This document shows positions 1 to 15,298 of a stretch of 64,000 bases of DNA, one piece after another; position 1 is the first letter of the stretch, and each line of letters opens with the position of its first letter. The translations under genes were made by a program, and so were the position numbers. This DNA is from Gavia stellata (taxonomy: Eukaryota > Chordata > Aves > Gaviiformes > Gaviidae): assembly GCF_030936135.1 (NCBI RefSeq), contig NC_082611.1, positions 10,803,001-10,867,000 of the forward strand. The letters run 5' to 3'. Under the pieces are notes generated by a model that did not search any database, was not told the origin of the DNA, and was given only the letters and a program-made list of their open reading frames with translations.

Positions 1-2676
1 AAATAGAGGTACCTAGTTTCCCAGCTCAGCCACTCTTAAATAGTAAAGAAAAAAAACCAAGAAGATAAGAAAGGGAGGTAACAGAGGCATCATGTCTAGC
101 TAGAAGCAACAAAAAAGATGGCTTGGGAAATCAGAACAAATATTTTCTAGGATTTAAATAGAAAGAAATTACATCAAACCTTTGACAAAACTAAGTCTGT
201 GAACCACTTCAAGAAGAAAATTGGAATTTTGAAGGACAAACTGCAATAGCTCAGAACTAAGAAAGCTGTTTAAGTAAATGGTCTGTTGTTCCCTGTTGGT
301 AGCTCAACCAGTACTCCTAGCCACAGGACAGGCTTGCTGAGTGCCAATCCATGAACCCTCGCAGTTTGCTGTGCGCCTCAGAGGGCAGGGACTGCAGACT
401 GAACTGCACACCTAACCCATCAGGAGTCCCACCCAAAAGCAAGCATGACATTTACAAATGCACAGACTGCTCCATTTATTATTTAAGGCTTGCAATAAAT
501 ACGTGCATGACTTGACATCTGAGAGAAAGCATACTATAACCCACAGTACTCCTACACAGCAATTATACCACACTGAAATTTCAAACCAGGGCCTATGAAT
601 TTAATAACATCCTACTTTTTGCTCATAATTACCTCTTCCCTGCTCTCTTGCCTTATCCCCAACTTGGAGAAGCATAGGCTGCAACCCAGCCATTAAAGCT
701 TTTCCTATGTCATCTGCAAGTAATAGCAATAAACTGTGATAGACTACACAAGTACTACAAAGCAGCTTCTGAAAAATTAAGATTGTATATAGTGATTAAT
801 CGAATTGTTCCTTAAATATCAGAGAAGTTGAATGACAAAGTACATGGAGTACATTTGAATATTCAGCAGACTGTCACTCTGTAACATACCCTTTTCAAAA
901 TAATCTCTTTCCAGTGTTATGACAGCTGTTGAACTTCTAGTTCTAGAGTTTTCTGGTGTGCCTTTTGATTTCTTTATAAACAGAACAGGAAGATAGCAAA
1001 AATCTCCATTATTTAGAAAAGGGTTAAGAAACACCAGAAAACTAAAGAGCATAAAGTTTAACATCTGTTGCACAATGAATCTCGGAAACTGTCTGAGATG
1101 TGCAGGAAGAACACCTGGGCATACACAGTTGATTAACAACAGGCTTGCTGGCATTTCTGGGAATAAACTACTGGTTTAATGCATTTCCCTGAAGTATTTA
1201 AGCTTTCAGCAAGCAGCATACTGTGTTCAGAGAAGCATTGGTTTTCTGTAGTGATAGAATCACATTAAAACTTTTAATGTACAGGAAGAACACACAAGAA
1301 GGCATTAGAGGTCTGTCTTTAGTGTCTGACCATCTTGAGTGCCTGCCCCACTGAACATATCCTTTCAGACATTGGAGGCAAACACTTAGATAATGCCTGG
1401 CCATTAAAGAGACAAAGACTCAGGCCACCAACAACTCCTTCTTAGCAAGGAGATGGTTTCACAAAAATCACTGAGTTGGTGACTTAGCTCTGCCCGTGTA
1501 TATATAGCAGTCCACTCAGCATACTTGGGAACTAGTTGTAGAGGCTCAGACCAACAGAAAGAGTCAAGAATAATATTTTGCTGGAAGACAATGTGCCAGA
1601 GAAAGAATGTTAGAATGCACAAAACCCATGAAAAACCAGTGGTCTCCCTGCCGTTTTCACTGAGCAACCTAATTTTGTTCCAGGGCAGTAACTTTTAAAC
1701 CACTAAAACCTCAAGTCAACTCAGACACACATAAGGGACCTCCTTCAGAATTCCACAAGCTCTTCCATCATGACTTTACCTAGATATGCAAACACTTGTT
1801 CCAGTGTTTTAAGCCCAGTAGCTCATGGAGTATGAGATCCTGGCTCCACCAATTCCTGTGACAAAACTCCCAAACATCATCCATGGATAAAGATGTTGCT
1901 GTCTGTATGCCTGTTGTGGCACATCGTGAGATCAAACCTTATAGTCCTGCTTTTGAAATCTGATTTCTAAACTTATACACATGGGAAGCCTCTCTGCCAA
2001 AACATTTAACTTACATGTTTCAATCCTAGTCATTAAATACATGTCTAACAATAAAATTAGTATATGTTTCTGTATAATGCATTCCTATTTAAAAGGAATG
2101 TTTCATTCACAAAGTTCCCAGTTATTGAAATGAAGACCAAGCTGTGACAAAACTCACCCAAAAACTCATAATGTAGAGAAGGCAGGGACAAGGGAACAAT
2201 AGAAATGGGTTATTTGTATGTAGGAAGGATGTAGACAATCCCACATCAGGACTCAAGAGAGAATTTAGGGTATAGAGAGAGGGCCTGAAAGCAGGATGTG
2301 CTTTCAAATGCAGCCACTGTACCCATGGGCTCCTTGGTCACTATTCATACAAAGGATATTAGCAAGCACTGGTCTCGCACCTCAGGATACAGCAGCCAGT
2401 CCAGGAAAAGATGTCTTTGACAGCTCTTACAAGTGACCTGCTTTCTTTTGCTCTAGAACTGCAGTACTTGATGGGTTTTGTCTTCAGACCACCTTGCAAC
2501 AGCACAGCAGTGCTTGCCACATACTGGACAACACATGAAGGTTGCACAGCAGGGGACAGATGATGCAGTCACAGAGCAGGAATGCAGAAACATCTCTATC
2601 TGAAGGCTAATCTCCCAAACCATGCTTAATCATCATCACATCTGACCTATAATGACTGGCAGCCACAGCTAACCTG

Positions 2677-2696
2677 TACATGTGCATGCACATGTA
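2677..2696. repeat. 20-bp perfect palindrome in an alternating tract
   Basis: TACATGTGCATGCACATGTA equals its own reverse complement. Strict pyrimidine-purine alternation extends over 2,675-2,698, a composition able to adopt Z-DNA. Confidence 0.9.
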
Positions 2697-5106
2697 TAAG
2701 CCCAAGCATATATGCACTTAACTTAGTCAGCTTGTCATTTATTACCGTATTAAAACCTAAAATACTGCAAGATCTAGCTGGTTCTCATTTTCTCTGCTAG
2801 CTAAACTCTAAATCCTGTGCTCGTATCCAAGATTAATTACCAGAACTTTCTCTTGCAGCAGTTCAGAAAAATAAAATACTCAGACTGAAGTCTTGAGGAA
2901 AATTCTGCTGCTGGGCTTCAAATTAAAAAGACAACGATGTGTTCAAAGCCAAGTATAACTCATCTTACAAGAACAAAAGGTTTTGTGAAGAATGTGCTAT
3001 AGATTTCCATTGCCTTGGGAAGAAAGAAGGAAGTTGAAGGGAAATATTTGTAATAAAGAATTTTAAAATTAAATACTTTGCTTACACATATGAAAGTATA
3101 GATGTGGTATAAGAACAAAGTGAATACAAAAGTAGGTAAACAGAACATATTGGCTACAACAAGAAAAACAAGTATAATGGTTTAGTGACATAACCAGTAA
3201 GGTGCTTCTTGTCCTGCCAATCCTTAAAAATAATCAGAAAATGTATGAAAACATTTTCCAAGCTGCAGGAATAACGAGTTATGGGAATTGTAATATTTGG
3301 TCAGATGCCAAGGCCACATACCAGGAATACAAGACGTTACAGTTCCTTACGGGATCCAATTCGAAACAAAGCACTGACTCCATACCCCTAGTATGGAAAG
3401 CAAGGCTGGATTCTCCCTGCAGAACAACTGGTGGGGGCTCCCTTTGCCATATCTCTTTAGACCTTGCTATGTCAGTTACAATACCCTGAAGGGAAAGCTC
3501 TCCTTTCTACACTACATCTTCCTCTTTGCAGGGAAAGAAAACCTTGCCTTGGCCAAAGGGTCCAGGACTGGCTCCTCTCTTTAACCAAGAGACCAAAAGC
3601 AGACACTCATATCCATACACAGCTTTTACACTTTTGGAGGTGAAACCTCCAGGGAGCTTTGCACTTTTGGGAAGTTTACCATCATTGTGACCTGACAAGC
3701 ACAAGTCTCACGTGACCCAGTCCCGGAAGCTAAAGAGGGTGCTAGAATAGTCACCATATATGCACCATAAATAAGCTTCTATGTTGCCCTAGAAAAGGTT
3801 GAGGTGGCCAGAGGCTTCAGTTGCACGATTCATAAGCTTTGGTCGTAGAAGCGGGGCTCAGATTTCATTACATATGAAATTCTTGACTACCAGAAGTGGA
3901 TAATCTGCAATTCCTCTGTCTATTAAAGCAGAACTGAATTAATTTTTTTCATTAATTTTGTTTTTGTTTAGCAGCCCAGATAATGCATAGCTTCTGAAAA
4001 ATGTTTCTTGGTTTCCACTGACCCATGGAAAAAAGCATCCCTTAAGTGTGGGACTAAAGCATTTTAAGTTAAAAATTAGTCAAGGTGCCTTTGTTAACAT
4101 GAAGGTTCAAACTGTTTCTCCCAGAAAAGTATCAGAAGCATCTAGTCCAATACTTGTTGTGTCTGCTCAGGTGAACATGCTGGCCTATGCTTATCTTTTA
4201 CAGATCCCAGCTGGTCATGCATTTTGCCCCTCCTATTACTATTACATAAGTGTAACCACTGAAACAAGATTAACACTTAAAGTCTGCAGCAAGTAACTGG
4301 TTTTTTGGGGGTTTTTTTGGGTTTTTTTATAGTTGGTTTAGATTTAGCAGGACTACTCCCATTTTTCATTGAGTTCAGCCCTGTCACACAACATACTATA
4401 TTTTATTGTTGACTCATGTTTTAAAAGAAAGTTTGTCATTTCCAGAGAGAAGGAGGAGAAAACAGCTCTAGAAAGCAGAAATTATGTTTTAAAAAGCCTG
4501 TAATAGAAGGAGTAAGTGATGACAAAAGGGACTGTTTGACAATCACTGCTTTTCTTTTGCATATCTCTTTCCTCTTACACACCTTGTTCACTCAAGCTTA
4601 AAGGGATCACTGCTGCTGAATGAACAACCATCATTCACTGCAAAGACACAGCCTTTATACAGAACCACATGAACCACATTAAGCTTCCAAATGGGACTGC
4701 ATTGGAAGAGGTGCCTACAATGCAGCAATCTGTGCCAGGGACAGAAAGCTGCCAGTCTTCAGATGTCTCACATTCTGGGCCCAACCATTCAGTTAGGTCT
4801 TTCATATTTCCTCCGAGTTCTCTTACTCCCCATCAAACCTCGGAGCCAGACACATCCGCTATGTTTCCGGAGTCACTGCCAGACCCATACACTGTGGGGA
4901 TAAAATGCAGGAGATCAGAGAATTTCAATTTCTTTAAGAGGAAGTGGAATGAGACCAGTCAGGTTCTGCTAGATCATGTTTGCCTCTGTCTCAGCAAGGC
5001 TGTAGACCTGCTACAGCAACAGCAATAACTTCAATCAGACCTAGCACCCTCAGGGACTGCACAGCAGACAGGCGTGGTGTGAGGAGGAGGGAGAAGAACA
5101 GGACTC

Positions 5107-5170
5107 AGTGTATAGTATGTGTATAGTCAGTGTATGTGCATAGTATGCATCATATAGTAGTATATGTTAT
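5107..5170 (+). repeat. degenerate TGTATAGTA-type repeats
   Basis: Several imperfect copies of a TGTATAGT/TGCATAGT unit sit side by side. This resembles a decayed microsatellite. Confidence 0.5.
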
Positions 5171-8125
5171 AAGATTCTGTCCTCACTGATAAGAATACCT
5201 GGCAATATTACATCATTATAGAAGTGCTTCATTATTAGTATGAAATTACACGGGGCAGAACTCTTAATCAACATCAAGTTATGTGGCATTTGTGTCCTTA
5301 ATCCTCCGCATTCTGCACACCAAAAATCACTCAACAGCAACTGCACCTTGGTCATAAAAAGCCTGGCAAAGCAGAATTATATGGTGTGCATTCAGTATGA
5401 GCAATCTGAGCCCAGGTGAATCAAACACAAAGATCTTAATTCTGAAACTCTCATCTGAGATTTACCATCAGGCCCCCCTATGTTGAAATAACTCGACCAG
5501 TCCCCTTGCAGCAGCTGTCCCACTAGTATTATACAGAATTCGCAATATTTCTGCAGAAGGGGAATAATGCATTTGTGTTCATACTCTACAATATTTCATT
5601 TGTCATAAAAATCAATAGAAATTTTCAGAAAGGGCATTTTGTGCTCCAAATGTGCTAATGTGACATTCACTGGGCCAAATTCATCCCCAAAGCAACAACT
5701 GGCTTCCTGGAGTTCGTGCTGTTCCTGATTCAACACAAGAGCCCAGCCTTTTTTTCCTGTTATCTGCAGCAAGGGCAATTCCACCCGGTGATATGCAGAA
5801 GACAGAAAAGAAATTATGACAGTTCCACTTTAGACTTGCATCTCTGTTTCAGTTTGTCATTCTCAGCCTCTTCCAAAATAAGATAGGCAAGTTTGTCTCC
5901 TGTGATTCACTCCCCACCACCTTCCCCGTGTAGACTAGCACTGCATCTCTAATTTCTTAGTAGGAGTTTCACACACTTGGGCTGATCCACAAACATGTTG
6001 TGTCTACAACCCCATTCAATTTGCATGCTGAAAATTTCATCCTGGCCAAAACCTCAGCCACCCACACTTCACAGCACATCAGGGTTTTTCAGGGGTCCCA
6101 TCCATCGATGGGCTCTAAGAACTAGACAAGGACATTTGATTTGGTCGATATGAACAATTAAGAGAACGAGTTTATCATCACAAACCCAATTGCCCCAGAT
6201 CCTCAGGGGAAACAAGCTGGCTTCCCACAGAGCCAACAGCCGTAGTCCACCCTGCAAGCCAAAGACTCAGGTATATCAGCAGGACATATCTTCTGTTAAA
6301 CACCCAAGGTCAGCTTTGAACACCTCTTCCTTCCACTGGAACTTAGAGATTGATCGGGTGAAGGTAGGTTAGAGCTCTGGCCTTCTGCCAATGGACTGTA
6401 GCAAGAAAGCTTAACTACAGAAGACACGCAGGCTTCCAAGAGGAACAGCAACAACACTATGTCAGAGATATGGAAACAAATAGCTTTTGAAAGGCTCAAA
6501 GGATGCATGCAGTTCAGCAGTCACAAGCTAGTGTTCACTAGCAGGGCTGTGCTAAAGATTGTTCAATACACACCTGTTAGAAGTCACAGGTGATTCCTGA
6601 GCCAACACCTAAAAAACCGCTTTTAGTAGCTCCTTTCCACACCATTCTGCCCCTTTTGTGAGGGTCTGTCCCATCCCCCTGCAGCTCAGCTTCACACCTC
6701 CTCACTGAAGGCTGCCCACTCCCAGCTAGGTCTCTGACCGGGCATTAGTTGTATCCCAGGCTCCCCCCAGGACTGGCCGATAGTCCTCTGCCTGGCCAGT
6801 ATAGTCCAGCAGTTGGGTTTCCTACGGTCTAAAAGCACAAAGACAGCGGCCAGCTCTTCCACAGCCAGTCCTGGGCAGTTGTGTCTACAGCCACTGTTAG
6901 GTTTAGTAACAGAAGCTGGCAAGCATCTCAGGCGATCCCTTTCACCTCCACTGGATCTAGCACAGTTTAAGAGATAATAAAAATCCACAAAAGCAGTAAA
7001 CATGCACTAGTGACAATATCTGCTGCAAATCATCCCAGCACTGCTTTCCATCTCCAAACGAACCTAGCCTTTTCTTAGCACTTTCCTTCACACACACTGG
7101 AATCCATGAACACTGCCTTAGAGGATAAGTAACTTAAAGTATAGATGGACCTGAACTGAAGCTAGGGTCAGAGAGCACCCGTCTGTCAAGGAGCAATGCA
7201 AAAGCCTAATCTAGATCTCCACAGACCAGGTTCTTTGGTTTGCCAGAGACAACAACCTCCTTCACACAGTCTTTCCTCAGACAGCCAGACCAGTGCTGAA
7301 CCACCAATGACACCAGTTCCCCCACAGCCAAACATAGTCCAAAGGAAGGTGAAGGTAGCAAGGGAGAGGAAACACCCATTTAACTGCTGGCCATAGAAAG
7401 TCATTGCTTCAGACAGGTGCAGTGAATGAGCCCTCTGTCAGTGTCAGGTATTGATGTTTTGATAGATTTAATATCCCACAAGGAAAACACCACACTAATA
7501 TGACACCAACCTAGAAATGAGAGCTCAAACAACAGCTTGTGCCATCCTTCCGAAAGGCAGATGTGCTTGTGTAACACTGTACTAGCGCCTCCATGTTGAC
7601 CATGCACTACTGAAAATGTACAAGGGATTTGATCTCATACTACATTATTGTTAAAGAAAAGTAAAGGGCTTTGGTTGATTGTTGAAAAGCTTTTAGAGAC
7701 TGGATATATAATTCTTCTAAACAGTATCTGCTCTATCAGACATGAATTCTGGACAGGTTAATGCCAGCCTGTCACACTTTTCAATGAGCAGCATCCTTAT
7801 CTTGCCCATGTAATTCAAATATTGTATGTAAAAAGCTGGGAGGAAAAACCCTGAGAGATGGAAGAATGTTCAAGTGAAATAGAATTAAAATGCATTTATA
7901 GTCAGGAAAGCAAGTGGTAAAAAAATGGCACACTATTCCACAGCAAAGCTGTACAAGCAATTTTTCCCCTCATATGAGCATCTTAAAGCTAACACCACCT
8001 GAAAGCTCCCCGTTCATACAGCCTTGGTAATAACTCTTCCTTGATATTGAAAAGCTGGAGATCACTATTGGACAATAGTGTTACAAATCTACTGTGACAC
8101 TGAAGAGTTAAACAGTACTTACTTG

Positions 8126-8148
8126 CATATATATATACACACACGTAA
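8126..8148 (+). repeat. TA/CA alternating dinucleotide tract
   Basis: A short (TA)n run passes into (CA)n and then CGTA. It is a small microsatellite. Confidence 0.7.
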
Positions 8149-11100
8149 TGTTTAGGAAAGAAATGGGAAGACTGTGCCCTTGTTCCCCCCCAACTCCGCA
8201 ATAAAAAAATTGGCTGAGGAGAACAGGTAAAGGTTACATAAATTGCAAGAGAAGACTTATAAACAATTCACAGCTGCAGTAGTTCATGTACAAACACGAG
8301 CATCTAGTATATACATTTTACAGTGTCTGTGTATACATATTAAGGACAAAGTACATTTACACTTTTCAGGGCTCCAAAAGATACCTAAGGCTTAGGAATA
8401 CATTTTTCTTAAATATGTCTTGATTTAAAGTAAAAAATTCTATTGTCAGCTAGAAAAAAGCAAATTTAATGATAACATTCAGATGTCAAAGCTGAGCTGT
8501 TAGTCTAAATTTAAAACGTGACATTCTTGAAGTTACTAACATCAGTTTAGAGGTTTTTTCTTTAATAACTTTTTAAGTGTACTGCAGAACAGCTATTTCA
8601 TATAGAACCTACTCCGCATCCTTCCTAAGCTGCTATAAATAAAACATTCAAAAAATCTCTACTCCAGTGATTCTCTCTTTGCCATCACAATTTGCCTGCA
8701 GTGTTATTAAAAAAGTCTATTGCACAACAAAATGTAAGTGGAGCTCATGTGTTCAATCAGCACTCCCACCTCACAGGAACAGATTCTATTTTCAATAATG
8801 TTAATTACTTTTCTTAACAGTCCTCTTCTGCATTCACAGCTCCCATTTTAAAGCACTGCATAAACTTCTTCTAGGGTAACCCATAACTGTTTGAGACAGA
8901 TTAACACAATAAAACTATTTCAAATTGATTGGTTTATTATTTACTGAAGGATCAGATCACTGCTGGCAGTCAATAAATGCATGCTATTTAGGAAGCAGTC
9001 TAATTATTTGGCATGTTTCCAGTTAAAGCTGTTAATAGTCCATGTGCATACAGTGGTTTGGGACTCATTCCTCAGTAAGATGCTTAGACTTGTTGGTGGG
9101 GGTGATGTTGCATTGCATCTGACATCATATCTAATACAGCAATAACATTTCACATTGTAACTAGTTACTAGCAGTGAGAAAACAGCTAGCCCCCACTTCA
9201 ATGAATAAAAGTGTTGCTACTGGTTTCAATACAGCCTGGGTTTTATGTATCCTCTAGTGTTAAGGTAACCTTTCATGAGAATTTCTAGAATCCAACTGTT
9301 TTCAGAGCTCCAACCCTCCTCTTGTGGATGCAGGCTCAATATTGAATCTACCCTCCCCCAAATGAGGGGGAGTTTAGACCTTAATTGAAATCTGGCTACT
9401 CCCCAAAATCCTGGGTTCTTGTCACACCAGTCTATCTCCAATTGCTACAGTACTATATACTGCCAAACAGAGAACAAGCCTGAACAAAATAAGTAGAAGA
9501 AAAAATATTAGTATAAAAGTCATGATCTAAACATCATAGGTATTTTTTCCTATAGCAATATCCAAATTGCTTTTTTCCCCCTCACTCCAGCTTCACACAA
9601 ATCCAATGCAATCAGGAATTTCAGGGTATAGAACAACTCAATCTTCCACCCACAACGGTAATTGGGTGGCAAGAACAGGGTCAGGCTGACTCTGTCCATA
9701 TTATCCAGTAATTCAGGGCTGCAGTAGGCAATCAGTAACAGAAGCAGTTGATGCTAAGGCACTTGCATTGACACTTCATAAAATGTAAGGCGTTTGTTAC
9801 TTTGTACTAGACTTAGTCTGGTCCCCTATGTTGTATGTTTACACCATGCATGTTTTGAGGATGTTCTGCAGACATCTTCAAAGACCACCTGCATCAGCAG
9901 TTGGAGTGCACCTACAGTGGAGCTTCTTGATTTATTTTGGAGAAATCTGAACTATCATATGCACTAAAGCCATTCCCCAAAAACCATATTAAGTAAGCAC
10001 GGATGACTGGAAGATTCAATTCAGGGTAGCAGTGCAGTTTTGAAGTGAAATGCTAACAGCATCAGCCATTAGTTGCCTTTTATAGCTTTTCTTCAAGTCT
10101 CCATCATTTCATCAGCACAGTTCCCAAAACCATGAGAAAGGTTACACAGGAGTCAGATTTCTAGGCCAACTATTCTCCAAGTAAAAAGACAGCCCCCAGG
10201 AATCTACAGAAGCCATAATCACCTTACACCAGTGTTGTCATTGTCAGAAAATAACGTCATGTTTGTTTTAAGCAGCCAGGAGGGTTTTCACCACTACCAA
10301 TGGGTACCCAAAAAAGAAATCATGCCACTCTTTCACTTAATAATACCACCTGTTGGGACTGACACTATAATGATCAATGAATCAAGAAGATCTTGTCAAT
10401 CTCTGGCTTTACACACTGGATAGGTAGTAACAATGGTCCTGTAAGTCTCATAACAGAGTTGAATGGCAATAGTAACTAGTTGATCCATACTTTTTAAAGT
10501 CACCCATAAAAATTTGGATGCAATGCCATAAGGACCATGTATATGCTAAGAGAAGAGTTTGTCAGCTAAATGCACAAAAGATGAGAAAAGAGGATATTAT
10601 TGCTTATTTTACAAGTGTAAAATTATTTTTCTAGCTTTTAGAATAAAGAAAGAATTGGTAGATCTGAGGATTGAGCTAACCTGGGCTATTTATTTAATTG
10701 GAAGGACATCCTTCCTGTATCAAGCTTGTGCACAGAAACAACTTGGACATCACCACATACTTACCAACATTTTTCGGGAAAAGTAGCCTACCATCTATAG
10801 AAAACTACCCATGTGAAACATCTGACCTACCACCCCCACCATGGCAAGCAACTAAAAAGCTAACCAAGTGGACTTACAAGCTATCAGCAAAGCTTTTTCT
10901 CTTCACATAATGCCATGTCCAGAGACACTCGATAGATTTTGTTTAGTTTCCTTTTACACCATCCCACAGGCAGCAGGCAGTTATTTGGTCACCAACAGCC
11001 AGACCAAGGGTTATGGTTGAACAGTAAGGAAGGGGTCTGTTGTACTCTCTATCATTGCCCACACCTCTGTCATATTAAATCTTTTGCTTTTATTATTGGC

Positions 11101-14100
11101 AAATTTAAGCAAGCATCTTACTCCATTTTGTGGTCAATACAATTTCCAGCTGAAGATAACAAAAGGCTGCAGTGTTTAATGAGGAAAAAGTAGATATTAG
11201 GTAGTGATACACACTTCCAAGTCTGTAATTCGGTAGACTTAGCAAATGTAGTATTCTCATTTCGATATGCATTTTCATCATGTGTTCAAGTATGATTATA
11301 CAGACTGCTTAATATTGCTGAATTAAGTAAAATGAGCCTCTTGTGGCTAGAGATGTTTATTATTCTAAGTATTTTAGGTTGTTAGGCTAATTTTATTTAA
11401 ATTACTATCCACTGCCTGACACCTTTAATATTTTTCATTGATATGCCTTCAGGGTTTTATTTTACCCTAAAGTCAACTTTGCTGAAGCAGTATGAATTCC
11501 CTTTCGATTTACCTATAATTTTACCATTACTAATTCGTCACAGCTGTTCAGATATAGCACATCCCTAATAATACTCAGTGATACAGACACACTTTTTATT
11601 ACCTATTCCATTTGAGTTAAAACCAAGTTGTCAGGAAAACTACGCGGCTCCCAGCAGCACACTCTGCTTCCCGTGGAGCCTGCTGCCCAACTGCCCTCCA
11701 CTAAGAGTGGTGCTGAGCACAGGCCAGACCTTGGCACATGCACATTCAGCAGAGCTAGGCTGGCCGATACCAGAAGAGTGCATGGCCCTCCAGAGAGGAA
11801 GGATTTCCTAATGTTCCAGAAACATTCTCACACTTTGGATATTAAGTAACTTCGTTGGTGGTTTCTTCCCCAATATTGTCGTTCTCACACCTATTCATGA
11901 CTTCATTTTGTAACCCACACATAATACTATAAGTAGATGTAAAGCGGTCCATGCTACCTCCTCAGTCAAGCAACTGCATTCCGAAGAGACAAATCTTAAC
12001 ATTTGCAGCCTTAATTTTCCAGTGAGTTCTGTCATTTATAAGATAAAATATGAACTTTAAATCATGAGGCTTTATGTTTGCATGGTCAAGCTTGAAGTGA
12101 CATTTTCTCAAGCTCCCTGCAATATGGTCTCTTTGTTCCCTGGAAGTGATCAACTTCTCATTCTTCAGTGACATCTCAGCCCCTAGCAGCTCTTACACTG
12201 CAACCACATCTAGAACATTTACTGCACTGCTCACACCCACACGTAGCAGTTCAAGCGATACCCCATGTGCCCCATCAAGACTTCGAGCCAGCTACCTACT
12301 CCAGGTAGCAGTGGGAGCTTAGACTGCATCATCCCAGGAAAGCTGCAGGGAGGTTGCATTGAACATAACCATACTACTCAAGAAGGGGAAGAAATAAGCC
12401 CCCCAAGAGCCACACCACTGCAAGGAAACATGCAACGTTTTGTTCCAGCCTGACTACCTTTACTAATACATAGCTGGTATAACTAAATCCTCAACACAAT
12501 ACTTGGTTTTCACCATTGGCGATAACAAAGACCAACACTTTGTGTATCAGCCAACTTGTCCATTCAATCAATGCTTTGCTAGCAGCCCCACAACAGAATT
12601 CAACTCCTTTAACTTCCCTGCCACATACTTTACAGTGTTTATGGTAATAAACATTTGTCACTAAAAAGGTGACTGGGGAAGTCACACAATATTAGCAAAG
12701 CAAGCTTTTAGTACAGAGCAAGAAAAGCATCATGCCTAATTATGATTTTTACAATAACTGTATGATACAGTAATGGGGATGGATTTGAAGTGCCTTCAGC
12801 AAGCACCATTTAAAGAAAAATAGAGACAGTGAAAAGGAATATTCATTATATTCAGCCATTAGTAAATATTGTCAACTAATACAGTAATAGGAAAAAACAA
12901 TTCCTAGAAGAAACATTTCTGGTTTTCCTATAATTACTGGAAATCAAAACATATTTGGTAAGATTAAAATTAATTATTTGCCTGCACTGACAAACTGTGC
13001 AGCTATGCAGGGTTTGGGGTTTCCCCCCCCCCAGTTAATGAAACACTGCTTCAAGAAGCAAACCCATTTTCTCATTTCTTCACTCCTATTCACTCCTTAG
13101 ATTAACAAGACACTATTCCAGAATTAAAGCATTATTCTCATATTACTATGTAACTCAACATTTATTGAAATTATTACACATGCATTTGTAAATCTGCACA
13201 CCTCCAAAGGCATCATTTGTATCTTGTAACTGTTTGAAATATGGCATAAAAAATATTGACTGAGCCTTGTGGTTTACTTTCAGCGCACATCCAAACCAGC
13301 AGCACGCTACCAAAGTCACTTAGAGAACATCTGATGAATAAAATGTTATTCTGTCAAGGGTACGGTGATTCAAAGCCGCTACAAAAAAAAATTGATAGGA
13401 ATATAAACTGATTTAACGTGACACAAACCAATGTACGTGCAAAATTGTGAGCATGTGTAAAATGTTGGTGCTCCACTAGTTTCAGTACATGCCATCCGAG
13501 ATTGCAGCTCCACAGCAGCAAGCCTGTACTTTGTCCTCTGGTCTAATGCCATTGTGTATTAACAAAAAACCAAGTACTACAAAAAAAACCACGAGGAAGG
13601 CATCAGTTGCCAATAGACTACAGAGCGTGTTCACAATTCTGTTTTAGCCCTTACTGCTATTTTCACTCAAGAGAAGAACAAAGCACATGGCAAAATTAAT
13701 TCCCACAAGCTCTTTTGATTCTGAATTGTTTTTTTAAACCGGCATGTCTAGTCTGTGTATTAGACTGCAAGATAAACTAGCTACACATTCTTGTGATAAC
13801 ATCACATACAACAAACACACTGTTATCATAAGCCCGATGATTTTTTTCTCTCTAATATGATTTGTATATTTTGTCCTTGCAAGTGTAAATTACCTTCTTT
13901 GCTCTTTTTTTCTTTGCAACTCTTATCACTGGAAGGTCATCACACTATTATCAGTCGCTATTCAGAGAATGCCAGTTGGCCGATAAAGCACTTGGTGAAC
14001 CCTTCCATCCATCCGTCTAAGGACTGCAGGGGGGCATGCTGGAAAAGGAATTGTGTCATTTGAAAATATAATTCAATGTCAAACTGGCTGGTATGCCACA

Positions 14101-15298
14101 GTATCTCAAACTTGTAAGCACAGTTGTGTACTGTACCATAACTACAGCCGGTTTTCATCAGGTAGCTAAAAAACTCATTCATTCCATCATGCAAATTTTA
14201 ATGAAGCATGTCACTGGAACATTAAATCTGGCTATAAACCATTCGAGCCAGATACCTCAGATGGGATTTTCAAAGGCTTCAAGGAGTCAGATGCACACCT
14301 TCAAACAGGATTCAGTTTTATTTGAGAAACACTGTCCTACCTCCGTCCCTAGCTCCAAATACATACCTGCACTCAAGAGACCCATGCTGCTATCCCTTTA
14401 CAGCAGCTCTTTCTAAATGAAGTGCTTGGAGGCTTAGCTAGAGGTTGAAAAACTAGAGCTCAGGCTCTGCTGATTCCTTTACAATAGAGATAAGCTAAAC
14501 CCCAGGAAGAAACATGGGAAGTGTTAAATGTGCTAGGAAACATGTACCCAAATAATTATAATATGTCATTAATAGGGATTAAACATATTAATAAAACTAC
14601 TTGCAGAGGGTTCAGTCAATTGCTAGTATCTTTCATGTTAATTAATACTTGGCACTGTATAAATACTCAGACTGTACTTTATTATATTCACATAAGACAG
14701 CTTCCAGAGTATTTTTAGGTAGCTGCTAATGAGAAATAATGCTTGTCTGAGCAAAGTGTTGGACTAAGTTGAAATACAAGGCTTGGTTCCAGAATTTAAA
14801 AGTTGCCCATAATTCCCAAGAGGACGACTTTCACTCCAGTACTTTGATTCAGACCCATACCTAGTGCAGACAAGCAAGCTTCTCCACATACAGGAACTCT
14901 GCCATACATATCCAGCTTTACCTATTTGCAGGACAATATCCTGTACTTGGGATTAGCCCCAGAAATCTATCAGTTCTGTGTGTATGCATATATAAATCTC
15001 TCCGGTGCACATCTTCCACTCAGCAGAAAAAGACAGTCTTAATTTTTCAAGATCTGAATACAAATTCGTGCCTTTTCTGCAGACCAAACACTGAAATGAG
15101 TTTGGCTGGCATCTTCATCTCCCAATGACCACCACAGTAGCCCTCGTTTTGGCACACATTCTTTCCAGAAGGGACAAATGGGGCCTATTTCAATTCAGTC
15201 TGGCTGTGTGGAATAATTCATTTGGACAGTCAATAACACTACTCTCCAAAGTGCCAGCCAAACACTATCAGAGGCAGACTAAAAGGCCTTCAATCCGG

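Larger units (their letters stand above)
1..15298. other. AT-rich intergenic sequence, no gene recognised
   Basis: Only short open stretches occur on both strands, none matching a protein I know. Scattered AATAAA hexamers and G/T-rich low complexity (4,300-4,335) are present. Nothing with exon-like splice context was recognised, though an unassigned UTR or lncRNA cannot be excluded. Confidence 0.6.

Noticed and set aside
4669-5028. A 119-codon plus-strand frame ending in a Gln run
   Set aside because: An overlapping frame of 70 codons exists in the same place and no homology is recognised; its length is within chance for this much sequence.
7989-8201. A minus-strand frame ending DLQLFNIKEELLPRLYERG
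   Set aside because: It looked exon-like at its C-terminal part, but I could match no family and found no partner exon, so chance is more likely.
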